Positions 15,992-24,391 of a DNA stretch of 64,000 nt are shown piece by piece. Each line of letters begins with the position of its first letter. Positions within the stretch are counted from its first letter, which is position 1. This DNA is from Alkalihalobacillus sp. FSL W8-0930 (lineage in GTDB: Bacteria > Bacillota > Bacilli > Bacillales > Bacillaceae_D): assembly GCA_037965595.1 (NCBI GenBank), contig CP150183.1, positions 1,550,001 to 1,614,000 on the forward strand. Direction: 5' to 3'. Made by a program: the position numbers and the translations under genes. The notes beneath the pieces were generated by a model. The model worked only from the letters and a program-made list of their open reading frames with translations. It did not search any database and was not told where the DNA came from.

Positions 15992-17212
15992 TTAAAAATA
16001 GTCCGAGAACCAAGGCTCATTATTTGGAATAATCTGTTCTAAGAACTGAATGGCTTCCTCTGAAGCAGAAAGACGCCCAACCTCTTTTAAATGGGATGCT
16101 TTTTTATAGTTGAGTAGCATCGTACACAACGTTTGAATATCTGTCTTGATCACATGCTCCTGTTGCTCTTTTGATTCGGTTAGTTTGTTTTTGTTGTCCC
16201 ACTCAAATGAGAACGTTCCATTGTTCCATTCAAGTATCGGATCGGTTAATTCAAGTGTGAAGCCGGATTTAGGTTGATTTGTAAACGGAAATTCCAATAA
16301 GAACTCCTTCGCATCAACGATTCTCGCCATATAGTAAGGAGAAATCTTTTCTTCTATCTCGCCATCCTCTAAAAAAAAGGACAATGGTTCATTTTGGAAG
16401 ATTTTCCCTTCAACATAATAAACCATAGAGAAGTGCGCTCCAATAAAGTTCCACAATCCTCTTCTTGCATCTTCATTATTAAAGATCATTTCACGTACAT
16501 AGAAGGTTTCATTCTCCACTTTGTAATACATGTATCCGGTCGGTTCATGATGTTCGTTGTAGTAGACACAAGCGGAGAGCTCCTCGCGTTCCCAACGGAA
16601 ATGCTCATCCCAGGCTAAATCGTTCCGAATCATCGCTGCATTTTCTTTTCGCGAGAATTGATCATATGCTTGTTTGATATCTGGGTGATCCCACTTCACG
16701 CGTTCCATTCGCCCAGCGACTTCATAAGGCTTCGGAATTTGTGTATCTCTTACTTTATAGGTGATGACATCAGAGATAATTTCCCAGCCTTTTTTTCTGT
16801 AGTAAGGAATGGAGTAAGGGAAGAGATACGAAATGTGTTGCCCGGCATCTCTCATGTTTTTAAGACCTTGTTTCATTAAGTCATTCATGAGTCCAAGTCC
16901 TGCGTACTCAGGATACGTTCCAACTCCTGTTACGCCGCCCATCTTAAATGCTTTCCCATGAATATTCACATCGAAAGGATAAATAACTAATTGTGAGACT
17001 AGCTTCTCCCCAGCAAACCATCCAAGACCATCACACTGTTCAAGCACAGGTTTTTTCCATTGCATTGGATGTTGTCCTTGAATTTGAGCAAGATCCTGAT
17101 TTGTTACTTGAAAAACATAGGTTAATAATTCGGCAGATTGGTCCACGTGTTGAACATTCAATGATCGAATATCCAACGAACGCTTTATCTCCTGCTTTGA
17201 CATACATTTCAC
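15992..17212 (-). CDS. Eis-like GNAT acetyltransferase
   Basis: 406 residues, typical for the Eis family, which joins two GNAT domains and a C-terminal sterol-carrier-like domain. The acetyl-CoA loop is seen as VGTYPEYAGLGLMNDLM (about 95-110), and the tail has a carboxylate-rich region ending in WFSDYF. Eis proteins acetylate many lysines or amines, including aminoglycosides; B. subtilis-type homologues have unknown targets. AAGGA lies 7 bases before ATG 17212. An AT-rich direct repeat (AATGTAACA twice) lies just upstream. Confidence 0.8.
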   Translation of the reverse strand: MKCMSKQEIKRSLDIRSLNVQHVDQSAELLTYVFQVTNQDLAQIQGQHPMQWKKPVLEQCDGLGWFAGEKLVSQLVIYPFDVNIHGKAFKMGGVTGVGTYPEYAGLGLMNDLMKQGLKNMRDAGQHISYLFPYSIPYYRKKGWEIISDVITYKVRDTQIPKPYEVAGRMERVKWDHPDIKQAYDQFSRKENAAMIRNDLAWDEHFRWEREELSACVYYNEHHEPTGYMYYKVENETFYVREMIFNNEDARRGLWNFIGAHFSMVYYVEGKIFQNEPLSFFLEDGEIEEKISPYYMARIVDAKEFLLEFPFTNQPKSGFTLELTDPILEWNNGTFSFEWDNKNKLTESKEQQEHVIKTDIQTLCTMLLNYKKASHLKEVGRLSASEEAIQFLEQIIPNNEPWFSDYF

Positions 17213-17390
17213 TGTCCTTTTTTATCCGTTTCATTTAATGTAACATAAAATGTAACAAAAATCCTTTTGAATGGATGGAATATAGAAACAACATTATGAG
17301 ACGAGGTTCCAAGGACAAGAAGGAATAACAGAGAATTTGTCGAATGTTTAATACTGATGATCTCTCGACTAACTAGGAGATGAGAAGCCT

Positions 17391-17894
17391 ATGATTCTTA
17401 GACCAATGGCTGTAGCCTTTCTTATAAATGAATATCAAGAGGTTTTGTTCTTAAGAAAAAAAGATAACGCCACATTTTTACCAGGCTACTTAGTACCTGT
17501 AGGAGGCCATATGGAACCGGTTGAAATAAATGAGCCTCTACGTAGCTGTTATCGTGAGATTGATGAAGAAACAGGCTTACATAAAGATCAAATTGAACAT
17601 CTTCATTTGAGATATATCATTCATAGAATCAAAGGGTTACATGATGTAAGAGTTCAGTACGTCTTTTTTGGAAAAGTTTCTACCCATTCGCCTCTAGTAA
17701 GTAGCGAAGAGGGAACAGTGGAATGGGTGTCTTTTTCTAATCTCAATCTAAACGAGGTATCTGAGACTACAAGGGAGCTGATTGCTCATTACAAATCGCA
17801 CCAGCAGTCAGAGTCTATTTACGTTGGATCTATGTGTAAGGAGAATGGTCAGCCTGCAATGAATTGGAGTATTCTAGAAGACTGGGAACATTAA
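17391..17894 (+). CDS. Nudix hydrolase with a slightly altered Nudix box
   Basis: 167 residues. The second half of the Nudix box (REIDEETGL) is intact, but counting back from it the loop holds two extra residues, so the expected G-x5-E-x7 spacing is broken and the first Glu would be Asn. GGHMEPVEINEPLRSCY precedes it. Nudix enzymes hydrolyse nucleotide diphosphates linked to another group; here either a weak or changed activity is possible. The next Nudix gene follows after 37 bases. GGAGATGAGAAGCC precedes the ATG. Confidence 0.8.
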   Translation: MILRPMAVAFLINEYQEVLFLRKKDNATFLPGYLVPVGGHMEPVEINEPLRSCYREIDEETGLHKDQIEHLHLRYIIHRIKGLHDVRVQYVFFGKVSTHSPLVSSEEGTVEWVSFSNLNLNEVSETTRELIAHYKSHQQSESIYVGSMCKENGQPAMNWSILEDWEH

Positions 17895-17931
17895 CATCAT
17901 AAAAACATAACGTTAAAAGTAAGGTGATCTA

Positions 17932-18402
17932 ATGTCAGACGTAAAGCTCTATACATTATGTATTGTTCAAAATGAAAAAAAGGAAATTCTTCTTATCAAT
18001 CGCCCAGATAAGCTGGGCTTTCCGGGCTACATTGGTCCAGGTGGGAAAGTAGATTTCCCAGAAAGTTTAACCGAGGGAGCTATTCGTGAGGTTTGGGAAG
18101 AAACTGGGTTGCACGTTCGTGATTTAGAATACAAAGGTCTTGAGGAGCATTCAGATCCTGATAAAGGAACGCGGTATATGGTCTTTAATTATCTCTCCAC
18201 ATCCTTTGAAGGTGAGTTATTAGAAAATCCACCTGAAGGAGACTTGCACTGGGTTTCAATAGAAGAAGCCTTCAACTTACCGATGCAAGATTGGTTTAAG
18301 CGAAGGCTGGAATTGTTCTTTAAGCCCGGCACATTTGAAATCCATTCCATTTATAATGAAGAGAAGGATGAATTAATAAAAGAAACAATTAAAGCTCTAT
18401 AA
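17932..18402 (+). CDS. Nudix hydrolase, MutT-like
   Basis: 156 residues. The Nudix box is complete: G-KVDFP-E-SLTEGAI-RE-V-W-EE-T-G-L (about residues 41-62). Likely a nucleotide-sanitising pyrophosphatase (8-oxo-dGTPase type), though the exact substrate needs assay. It lies close behind the first Nudix gene, and the pair probably form one transcript. No terminator is seen; it converges with the SDR gene 18 bases away. Confidence 0.85.
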   Translation: MSDVKLYTLCIVQNEKKEILLINRPDKLGFPGYIGPGGKVDFPESLTEGAIREVWEETGLHVRDLEYKGLEEHSDPDKGTRYMVFNYLSTSFEGELLENPPEGDLHWVSIEEAFNLPMQDWFKRRLELFFKPGTFEIHSIYNEEKDELIKETIKAL

Positions 18403-18420
18403 AAAATATACATTTAAAAA

Positions 18421-19413
18421 CTACGAATGAGTTGATTCACCAGCATCCACATGTAGCACTTGAGCTGTCACAAGCCTTGAATCATCGGAGGCTAAGTAAA
18501 CATAAGTGGGTGCAAGCTCAAACGGCTGGCCGACTCGATCAAACAGGTTTCCACCATGTAATGCGTTTTGATCTGCTGAGAAACTCGCGGGAATAAGAGG
18601 GGTCCATATTCTTCCTGGGGCTACGGCATTTACTCGAATGCGTTTATCAGCGAGATTCTTCGCAAGAGAACGAGTCCAGCCGACCATGGCTCCCTTTGTG
18701 GCAGTATAATCGATTAGCTGTGGCTGTCCCGCATACGTTACAACGGAGGCGGTACCAATAATAGAACTTCCCGCTTTCAGATGGGGGAGTGCTGCTCGTG
18801 TAGTGTAAAAATGAGAGTAGATATTTACTTTAAACGTATCATCAAACTGTTCATCCGTTATATCCATTAAGTCTAGTTGCTGAAACTGGATGCCTACATT
18901 ATTCACCAGTATATCTAGCTGCCCAAACTTCGCTACGGTATCCTCAACGATTTTGGCACAGTGCGCCTTATCACGTACATCTCCAGGGAGCAAAAGACAT
19001 TCTTGATTAAAGTGCTCAATTCGCTTCTTGGTTCTTTGGGCATCTTCCTCTTCATCTAAGTACGAAATGGCAACATTTGCGCCTTCCTTTGCAAAGGCAA
19101 TCGCTGCTGCAGCGCCAATCCCACTGTCTCCACCAGTAATAAGCGCAACTTTTCCTTTCAACTTTCCACTTCCTACATAGTTAGGGTTTTCAATGATTGG
19201 CTTAGGAACCATTAGCCCCTCAAGCCCAGGCTGCCTGAGTTGACGCTGCTCTGGATTACTTAATGGAACCTCTTCGTAGCGCGTAATGGTTCCATACTGA
19301 GGATAGATGGGGTAAGGATCTGTTTGCTTATGCTCTTCAAACCAGTCTTGCATTCTTTTAATATAATCCAGCTCTTCTGGTGTTGGTTGTTCTGGCATTT
19401 CTCTTTTACTCAT
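18421..19413 (-). CDS. SDR oxidoreductase, stress-type with N-terminal extension
   Basis: 330 residues. An 85-residue hydrophilic N-terminal extension ([26 protein letters not shown]...) precedes a classical SDR domain: TGGDSGIG (cofactor loop), NNVG, catalytic Ser in the [10 protein letters not shown] block and YTATK (Tyr-x3-Lys). This layout is that of B. subtilis YdaD/YhxC/YhdF general stress dehydrogenases. The substrate is unknown. AGGAGG precedes the ATG. A sigma-B promoter was looked for and not found convincingly. Confidence 0.85.
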   Translation of the reverse strand: MSKREMPEQPTPEELDYIKRMQDWFEEHKQTDPYPIYPQYGTITRYEEVPLSNPEQRQLRQPGLEGLMVPKPIIENPNYVGSGKLKGKVALITGGDSGIGAAAAIAFAKEGANVAISYLDEEEDAQRTKKRIEHFNQECLLLPGDVRDKAHCAKIVEDTVAKFGQLDILVNNVGIQFQQLDLMDITDEQFDDTFKVNIYSHFYTTRAALPHLKAGSSIIGTASVVTYAGQPQLIDYTATKGAMVGWTRSLAKNLADKRIRVNAVAPGRIWTPLIPASFSADQNALHGGNLFDRVGQPFELAPTYVYLASDDSRLVTAQVLHVDAGESTHS

Positions 19414-19504
19414 AGATAAACCTCCTACTCATTTTACTCCTTTCAGCGTATGTAAGGGCGGATGTACCCGTGCATTTTTTGTTTTGAAAAAAAGGACAGT
19501 CTCT

Positions 19505-19530
19505 GTTGTGACGATACATGAATAGGGTAT
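19505..19530 (+). promoter_or_regulatory. Candidate sigma-B promoter for the 55-residue protein
   Basis: GTTGTG (19505-19510), 14-base spacer, GGGTAT (19525-19530). The -10 matches the sigma-B consensus exactly and the -35 has the strong GTT. An AGGGGG ribosome site follows. Confidence 0.5.
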
Positions 19531-19548
19531 TAAAAAGGGGGACATGTG

Positions 19549-19716
19549 ATGAATCCAGTTGTCATCTATCCAGACATAACACTTTTACTCATTAACCAAT
19601 CAGATGAGGAGGTTCAAGTACAATTTGCAGAATCGACATTCAGCTTACCGAAAATTGGCCCAAGACCTCCTTATTATGCAAATCCGCGTATTGAGCCTGA
19701 ATATCCTGTTGTATGA
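19549..19716 (+). CDS. Small hypothetical protein (55 residues)
   Basis: Reads MNPVVIYPDITLLLINQSDE..., ending YANPRIEPEYPVV. It starts at ATG 19549 behind an AGGGGG site and stops at TGA 19714-19716. The C-terminus is rich in Pro, Tyr and Arg. It does not match a family I know; the tail reminds of CotJA-like spore coat proteins but the resemblance is weak. A strong terminator follows. It sits just ahead of the manganese catalase and may share its stress control. Confidence 0.6.
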   Translation: MNPVVIYPDITLLLINQSDEEVQVQFAESTFSLPKIGPRPPYYANPRIEPEYPVV

Positions 19717-19724
19717 GGGATAAG

Positions 19725-19758
19725 AGAAGAATGTCGAATAAGACATTCTTCTTTTTTT
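19725..19758 (+). terminator. Terminator after the 55-residue gene
   Basis: 11-bp stem AGAAGAATGTC (19725-19735) with GACATTCTTCT (19742-19752), then seven T. This separates the small gene from the catalase gene. Confidence 0.9.
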
Positions 19759-19779
19759 GTGAATTCACTGAACATTCAT

Positions 19780-19804
19780 GTTTTAAGTGGGGAATAACGG
19801 GAAG
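19780..19804 (+). promoter_or_regulatory. Candidate sigma-B promoter for the Mn catalase gene
   Basis: GTTTTA (19780-19785), 13-base spacer, GGGAAG (19799-19804): five and four matches of six to the sigma-B hexamers GTTTAA and GGGTAT. The TTG start follows 36 bases later. Confidence 0.4.
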
Positions 19805-19839
19805 AGGAGGAGAGATTCTATTTTATAGGAGGTTTTTAT

Positions 19840-20748
19840 TTGTTTAAACGGATTGACAAACTTCAGATTGATTTACCGAAACTGGATCAGCCGGACCCAG
19901 AATCAGCAGGGGTTGTACAAGAACTGTTAGGTGGAAGATTTGGTGAGATGTCGACGCTGAACAATTACATGTTTCAATCGTTTAACTTTAGAAGTAAGAA
20001 GAAACTAAGACCTTTCTATGAATTAATTGCGAGTATCACGGCAGAGGAATTCGGCCATGTTGAGCTCGTATCCAATACGATCAATCTTTGTCTTGATGGG
20101 TCTGTTGGAAACGGAAGTACAAATCCTGACGATACCCCACTCGGAGCCGCACTTGGACTTGGAAACAAGTTTAACTTTGTACTCGGTGGACAGAATGCCA
20201 TTCCAGCAGATTCTACTGGGAAGCCTTGGACAGGCGACAACGTTTTTTCAAGTGGAAACCTTGTAAATGATCTGTTGCACAATTTTTACTTAGAGTGTGG
20301 AGCACGAACACATAAGATGCGTGTCTATCAAATGACAGAGAATGAAACAGCAAGAGAACTAGTTGGATACTTATTGGTTCGAGGAAGTGTACATGCTGTA
20401 GCCTATGCGAGAGCCCTTGAAGAGGTCACAGGAGTCAACATGATGAAAATGCTCCCTGTCCCAAATCTGGATAATAGTAAGTTTGATCATGCAAGAAAAT
20501 ATGAGGCATTAGGTGAACACCGTAAGCTGTATCGCTTTAGTGACGATGATTATAAATTATTAGACCGAATTTGGACAGGTCCAACACCGATTGGTCCAGA
20601 GGGTCAATTGGAAGTTGTGGATGGAACTCCGGAAGGCGCTGAGATACCAGATCTGGATCAGGTACCCGAAGAGTTCGCACCAGGATTTGATGAAGAGCAA
20701 TTCAGAGAATTATCAAAACGACTGCAATATGAAGCAGGCATCAGGTAA
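19840..20748 (+). CDS. Manganese (non-heme) catalase
   Basis: 302 residues; the TTG start at 19840 is set by AGGAGG 7 bases upstream. The ferritin-like four-helix core holds the binuclear manganese ligands: EEFGHVELV (Glu and His near 66-72), YLECGARTHKMR (Glu near 150) and HAVAYARALEE (His near 187). A loop GNKFNFVLGGQNAIPADSTG between them is typical of the family. It decomposes H2O2 in the cytosol or spore coat. Length agrees with full-length Mn catalases such as B. subtilis YdbD (about 270), and longer than CotJC (about 190). It has a possible sigma-B promoter. Confidence 0.88.
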   Translation: MFKRIDKLQIDLPKLDQPDPESAGVVQELLGGRFGEMSTLNNYMFQSFNFRSKKKLRPFYELIASITAEEFGHVELVSNTINLCLDGSVGNGSTNPDDTPLGAALGLGNKFNFVLGGQNAIPADSTGKPWTGDNVFSSGNLVNDLLHNFYLECGARTHKMRVYQMTENETARELVGYLLVRGSVHAVAYARALEEVTGVNMMKMLPVPNLDNSKFDHARKYEALGEHRKLYRFSDDDYKLLDRIWTGPTPIGPEGQLEVVDGTPEGAEIPDLDQVPEEFAPGFDEEQFRELSKRLQYEAGIR

Positions 20749-20794
20749 GGGTTTACATTGTTTTTGCTGAAAAATAAATAAAAAAAGATTCAAC

Positions 20795-20846
20795 ACACGA
20801 AACCCGTATGATTCTCACATGAGGACATCCGGGTTTCGTGTTTTTT
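20795..20846 (+). terminator. Terminator of the Mn catalase gene
   Basis: 12-bp stem ACACGAAACCCG (20795-20806) with CGGGTTTCGTGT (20830-20841), long loop, followed by six T. Confidence 0.9.
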
Positions 20847-21073
20847 GTGAGAGTTAGAAACGAACAATTCATGGTACGAGAGAGTTTATCGTAATTAGCT
20901 CCGTCACTCATTCATTTAAATGTTCGTGTTTAACTAGATCTAGATTTATTGTATAAAATCTTAAACTTGTTGGAAACTTTTTAAATGTAGCAATTAGTCT
21001 GAATTTCTTTTATACTGATTGGCGGACAAACTTACGAAGATTGTCGAATAGCATAAGATTAGGAGTTTTTTTG

Positions 21074-22411
21074 GTGTCTAATAAAGTTCCATTTTCATTT
21101 ACGATTGTCATTGGTTTAATGTTATTTGCATTATTTTTCGGTGCAGGAAATTTGATTTTTCCAGCCATGCTTGGTCAGTCAGCTGGTGAGTCTTTATGGA
21201 CGGCAAATGCAGGCTTTTTAGTTACAGGTGTAGGGTTGCCACTATTGGGTGTTTTAGCGTTTGGATTTTCTGGTAAGGAAGATCTTCAGGCTTTAGCAAG
21301 TCGAATTCATCCAACGTTTGCATTGATTTTTACGACCATTCTTTACTTATCCATAGGACCATTTTTTGCGATACCGAGAACCGGTGGGGTTTCATTTGAA
21401 GTGGGTGTCAAACCTTATTTGCCCGAGAGTATGGCAAGTGTTGGTTTAATCATCTTTACCCTGTTATTCTTTGCTTTAACTTGTTTGATTTCTCTGAATC
21501 CAGATAAAATTATTGATATAGTCGGAAAAATACTAACTCCTATTAAATTAGTTTTTATCGGAATCTTAGTGGTTGTTGCCATTGTTAATCCACTCGGAAG
21601 CTTTCAAGCTCCCGTAGGACCTTATATTACACAACCTTTCTTCAAAGGGTTCCAAGAAGGATATTTGACAATGGATACGCTCGCTTCATTCGTATTCGGA
21701 ATTATGATTATCCAAGCGATTAAACAAAAAGGTGCAAGTACAAAGAAACAAATGATGGCTGTTTGTTTAAAAGCAGCAGGAATTGCGGCAGTGATCTTAA
21801 TTGTACTCTATACTTCTTTTTCATTCCTTGGTGCTTCAAGCGTAGAGAGAATTGGATATGCGGATAATGGGGGAACTGTTTTAGCGCAGGTCTCAGCGAT
21901 TTATTTTGGTGAATATGGAGCGATTCTACTTGGCTTGATGATAACTGTTGCTTGTTTGACAACAAGTGTTGGTCTGATCACGTCATGCTCCACCTATTTT
22001 AATAAGCTATTCCCATCTATTTCATATAAGAAATTTGCGGTGATTTTATCTGCTTTTAGTATGGTTGTAGCGAACGTAGGTCTAACGCAATTAATTGCGA
22101 TCTCAGTACCGGTAATGACTGTGATTTATCCTGTTGCCATTGTGCTTATCTTTTTAACCTTTTTACATCCATTATTTAAAGGTAGTCGCTTGGTCTATCA
22201 AGGAACCATTCTCTTTACGTTAATTGTGAGTATATTTGACGGCTTAGAGCAGGCCGGATTATCGATCTCATTCATTCATCGATTTTTTGAGAGCTTCCTT
22301 CCATTTTATAGTCTAGGTTTAGGTTGGGTAATACCTGCTATTGTTGGAGGAATTGTTGGATACGTATTGAGCTTCCTTGCAGGTGGTAAAAGACAGTTTG
22401 TTGAAAATTAA
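21074..22411 (+). CDS. brnQ: Branched-chain amino acid transporter BrnQ
   Basis: 445 residues from GTG 21074, chosen because AGGAG lies 8 bases upstream; TTG 21071 and 21041 are also in frame. About twelve membrane spans. Early FALFFGAGNLIFPAMLGQSAG and the later GLITSCSTYF segment match LIVCS/BrnQ carriers. It imports leucine, isoleucine and valine with Na+ or H+. A TATACT -10-like box lies 58 bases upstream. The following AzlC/AzlD pair (minus strand) exports such amino acids, so uptake and export genes are neighbours. Confidence 0.88.
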   Translation: MSNKVPFSFTIVIGLMLFALFFGAGNLIFPAMLGQSAGESLWTANAGFLVTGVGLPLLGVLAFGFSGKEDLQALASRIHPTFALIFTTILYLSIGPFFAIPRTGGVSFEVGVKPYLPESMASVGLIIFTLLFFALTCLISLNPDKIIDIVGKILTPIKLVFIGILVVVAIVNPLGSFQAPVGPYITQPFFKGFQEGYLTMDTLASFVFGIMIIQAIKQKGASTKKQMMAVCLKAAGIAAVILIVLYTSFSFLGASSVERIGYADNGGTVLAQVSAIYFGEYGAILLGLMITVACLTTSVGLITSCSTYFNKLFPSISYKKFAVILSAFSMVVANVGLTQLIAISVPVMTVIYPVAIVLIFLTFLHPLFKGSRLVYQGTILFTLIVSIFDGLEQAGLSISFIHRFFESFLPFYSLGLGWVIPAIVGGIVGYVLSFLAGGKRQFVEN

Positions 22412-22419
22412 GTTAGAGA

Positions 22420-22453
22420 AGAACCATTCCAGATAAGGAATGGTTCTTTTTTT
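22420..22453. terminator. Terminator after brnQ
   Basis: 11-bp stem AGAACCATTCC (22420-22430) with GGAATGGTTCT (22437-22447), then six or more T. Confidence 0.9.
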
Positions 22454-22462
22454 ATATAACTA

Positions 22463-22783
22463 CTATACAAATAACCGAATAACCGCCATAGCTATCACAC
22501 CTGTAAGTACGGTAAAAGATAAACTTTTTGTAGTAAGAGCAACAATAAGCGTAGGAACAATTGCCATAACTGCTGTTGCGTTGATATGGACAGCGCCAAA
22601 TTCACTGTCTAAAAGGAGTTCATCCATAACTAATGCAGTTAAGATACATACAGGGATATAGGTAAGCCACCGTAAAAAAGGGTCAGGTAATTCAAACTGT
22701 CGCACGAAAATAAACGGAAGGATTCTAGGTAGTAGTGTGACGAGTGCACAACCGATAATGATCCAGAAAAAGTAAGCATTCAT
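22463..22783 (-). CDS. azlD: AzlD family branched-chain amino acid export subunit
   Basis: 106 residues with four hydrophobic spans (YFFWIIIGCALVTLLPRILPF at the start, and PFLRWLTYIPVCILTALVMDELL). This matches AzlD, the small partner of AzlC. Its start overlaps the azlC stop by 4 bases, so they are coupled. The complex exports branched-chain amino acids and analogues such as 4-azaleucine. Confidence 0.88.
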   Translation of the reverse strand: MNAYFFWIIIGCALVTLLPRILPFIFVRQFELPDPFLRWLTYIPVCILTALVMDELLLDSEFGAVHINATAVMAIVPTLIVALTTKSLSFTVLTGVIAMAVIRLFV

Positions 22784-23505
22784 GATGGTTCAGTCACCAC
22801 CCCAATTGTAGCTGCAATTACTGTCGATAAAAGCACAGCAATGTGTGAAGGAATAAACAGACTAAGCCCAATCATTAAAATCGCCACACATAGTACGATC
22901 TTTAAATAATGTGTGAACTTAGATTGTGTCACTGCGTTAAGTTGTAAAATAAGAAGCGCTACAAACATGGCAGCTAGTGCGAAATCTAATCCGAGCGCTT
23001 CGGGGTTTGTAATCCACTGGCCAAACAGCGCTCCGATAATCGTGACGAGCGTCCAGCATAAATAAGCTGTAATATTTAGTCCATTCATCCACTTATCTTG
23101 CAAAGAGTGATCTTTGGCAGCTTTTGTTGATGCAACTCCAAACGTTTCATCTGTAATTAATGCACCAATCCCAATATTTTTTAGCAATGAGTGCTTCCTG
23201 AATTGAGGAGCTAATGTTAAACATAATAGTAAGTGCCTTAAATTTACGATGAAGGTTGTAAGAATAATGGCGGAGATTGGAGCTTGCGCAACAATTAGAG
23301 CACAGATGATGAATTGGGCTGCCCCAGCATAAACAAAAATAGATAAAAGGGCGAGCTGCCAAACACTTAAGCCAGAAGCTGTGCCGACAATTCCAAAAGC
23401 CAGGCCAACACTCATGTAACCAAACAAAGTAGGAATACAGTCTTTAACACCTTGTACATACGTGTTTGACTCAAGTACATAAGGAGATGCTTTTTCAATA
23501 GCCAT
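22780..23505 (-). CDS. azlC: AzlC family branched-chain amino acid exporter
   Basis: 241 residues from ATG 23505, behind AAGGAAG; a longer reading to 23547 lacks a ribosome site. Hydrophobic helices begin with CIPTLFGYMSVGLAFGIVG and continue with FIVNLRHLLLCLTLAPQFRKHSLL, a signature of AzlC. Forms an exporter with AzlD downstream. Divergent from an XRE-cupin regulator gene, a common arrangement in which the regulator controls the exporter. Confidence 0.9.
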   Translation of the reverse strand: MAIEKASPYVLESNTYVQGVKDCIPTLFGYMSVGLAFGIVGTASGLSVWQLALLSIFVYAGAAQFIICALIVAQAPISAIILTTFIVNLRHLLLCLTLAPQFRKHSLLKNIGIGALITDETFGVASTKAAKDHSLQDKWMNGLNITAYLCWTLVTIIGALFGQWITNPEALGLDFALAAMFVALLILQLNAVTQSKFTHYLKIVLCVAILMIGLSLFIPSHIAVLLSTVIAATIGVVTEPS

Positions 23506-23578
23506 TTCTACTTCCTTTCCAACGATCTTAGGTGTGAAATTGAACATTCGTGTAGTATAATGATCATAAAGGGTAAGA

Positions 23579-23622
23579 TAACGACCGTTCTATATATAAT
23601 ACACAATGAACGTTATATTGTA
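23579..23622 (+). promoter_or_regulatory. Candidate operators between azlC and its divergent regulator
   Basis: AACG-AC-CGTT (23580-23589) and CAATG-AACGTT-ATATTG (23604-23620) are near-palindromic. A TATAAT (23595-23600 area) and another TATAAT near 23560 suggest two divergent promoters. Probably bound by the XRE-cupin protein (inference). Confidence 0.35.
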
Positions 23623-23641
23623 TAGATTGAAAGGAGAAAAA

Positions 23642-24199
23642 ATGGAGGAAATCCAATTCATTCTTGCTAGAAACTTAAAGACAATTAGGGAAAAAGAAAA
23701 ATTAAGCCTAGAAAAACTCTCGCAGTTAAGTGGAGTTAGTAAAACAATGATTGGTCAAATTGAACGTGGAGATTCAAGTCCAACCATAACAACGATCTGG
23801 AAAATTGCGAACGGACTTAAAGTATCCTTTTCTTCATTAATTGATAATCCGCAGCCTGAAAGCAAAGTGATCCTACGAGAAGACGTAAGAGCTGCTACGG
23901 AGGATGAAGGACGATATCGTGTGTTTCCGATTTTTCCTTTTCATGAGGAAAAGCGATTTGAAGTGTATCGCCTAGAAATTGATAAAGGCGGGAAAAACGT
24001 ATCCTCTGCTCACAAGGATGGAACAGAGGAATATATCACCGTTTATGAAGGCGAAACAACCATTACTGTGAATGAACAGACGTATGTTTTACGGACAGGT
24101 GATTCCATTCGTTTTAGAGCAGATCGCCCTCATACATATCTTAATACTGGTAAAGTGATGGCTAAATTAAGTGTAACGATCTATTATCCTAGTATGTAG
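23642..24199 (+). CDS. XRE-family regulator with C-terminal cupin domain
   Basis: 185 residues from ATG 23642 (AAGGAG 5 bases upstream). N-terminal HTH about 9-63 with LSLEKLSQLSGVSKTMIGQIERGDSSPTI (XRE signature); C-terminal cupin about 108-180 with HKDGTEEYITVYEGE and RADRPHTYLN, whose His residues would hold a ligand or metal. It is divergent from azlCD and probably controls them, as similar regulators do in other Firmicutes. Effector unknown. A strong terminator follows. Confidence 0.85.
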   Translation: MEEIQFILARNLKTIREKEKLSLEKLSQLSGVSKTMIGQIERGDSSPTITTIWKIANGLKVSFSSLIDNPQPESKVILREDVRAATEDEGRYRVFPIFPFHEEKRFEVYRLEIDKGGKNVSSAHKDGTEEYITVYEGETTITVNEQTYVLRTGDSIRFRADRPHTYLNTGKVMAKLSVTIYYPSM

Positions 24200-24203
24200 G
24201 AAG

Positions 24204-24237
24204 AAAACTCTGCTCAAAGGATAAGCAGAGTTTTTTT
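24204..24237 (+). terminator. Terminator after the XRE-cupin gene
   Basis: 11-bp stem AAAACTCTGCT (24204-24214) with AGCAGAGTTTT (24224-24234) and a T run of seven. Confidence 0.9.
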
Positions 24238-24259
24238 GATTATATCTTAAAATACTACT

Positions 24260-24365
24260 TGCTCATCATTTCACAATGTGATAATCTATATACAGAAACA
24301 CAGAGAAGAGCATAATAAAAACTCTTTTGTGAAATACTGAACAATTATATGCTCATTATTTCACA
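24260..24365. promoter_or_regulatory. Paired 16-bp direct repeats upstream of the NADH oxidase gene
   Basis: TGCTCATCATTTCACA (24260-24275) and TGCTCATTATTTCACA (24350-24365) differ at one base and lie 90 bases apart. Between them lies an inverted copy of the TTTCACA core (TTGTGAAA, 24327-24334), and the first repeat runs into TTTCACAATGTGATAA, a palindrome-like site. The TTGTGAA core resembles Rex-type redox operators but the match is imperfect. Confidence 0.5.
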
Positions 24366-24391
24366 TACTAATTTTATTGGAGGAATGGAAC

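Noticed and set aside
19414-19500. Sigma-B promoter for the stress-type SDR gene
   Set aside because: GGGTAC is present but no GTTT-type -35 lies at 12-15 bases.
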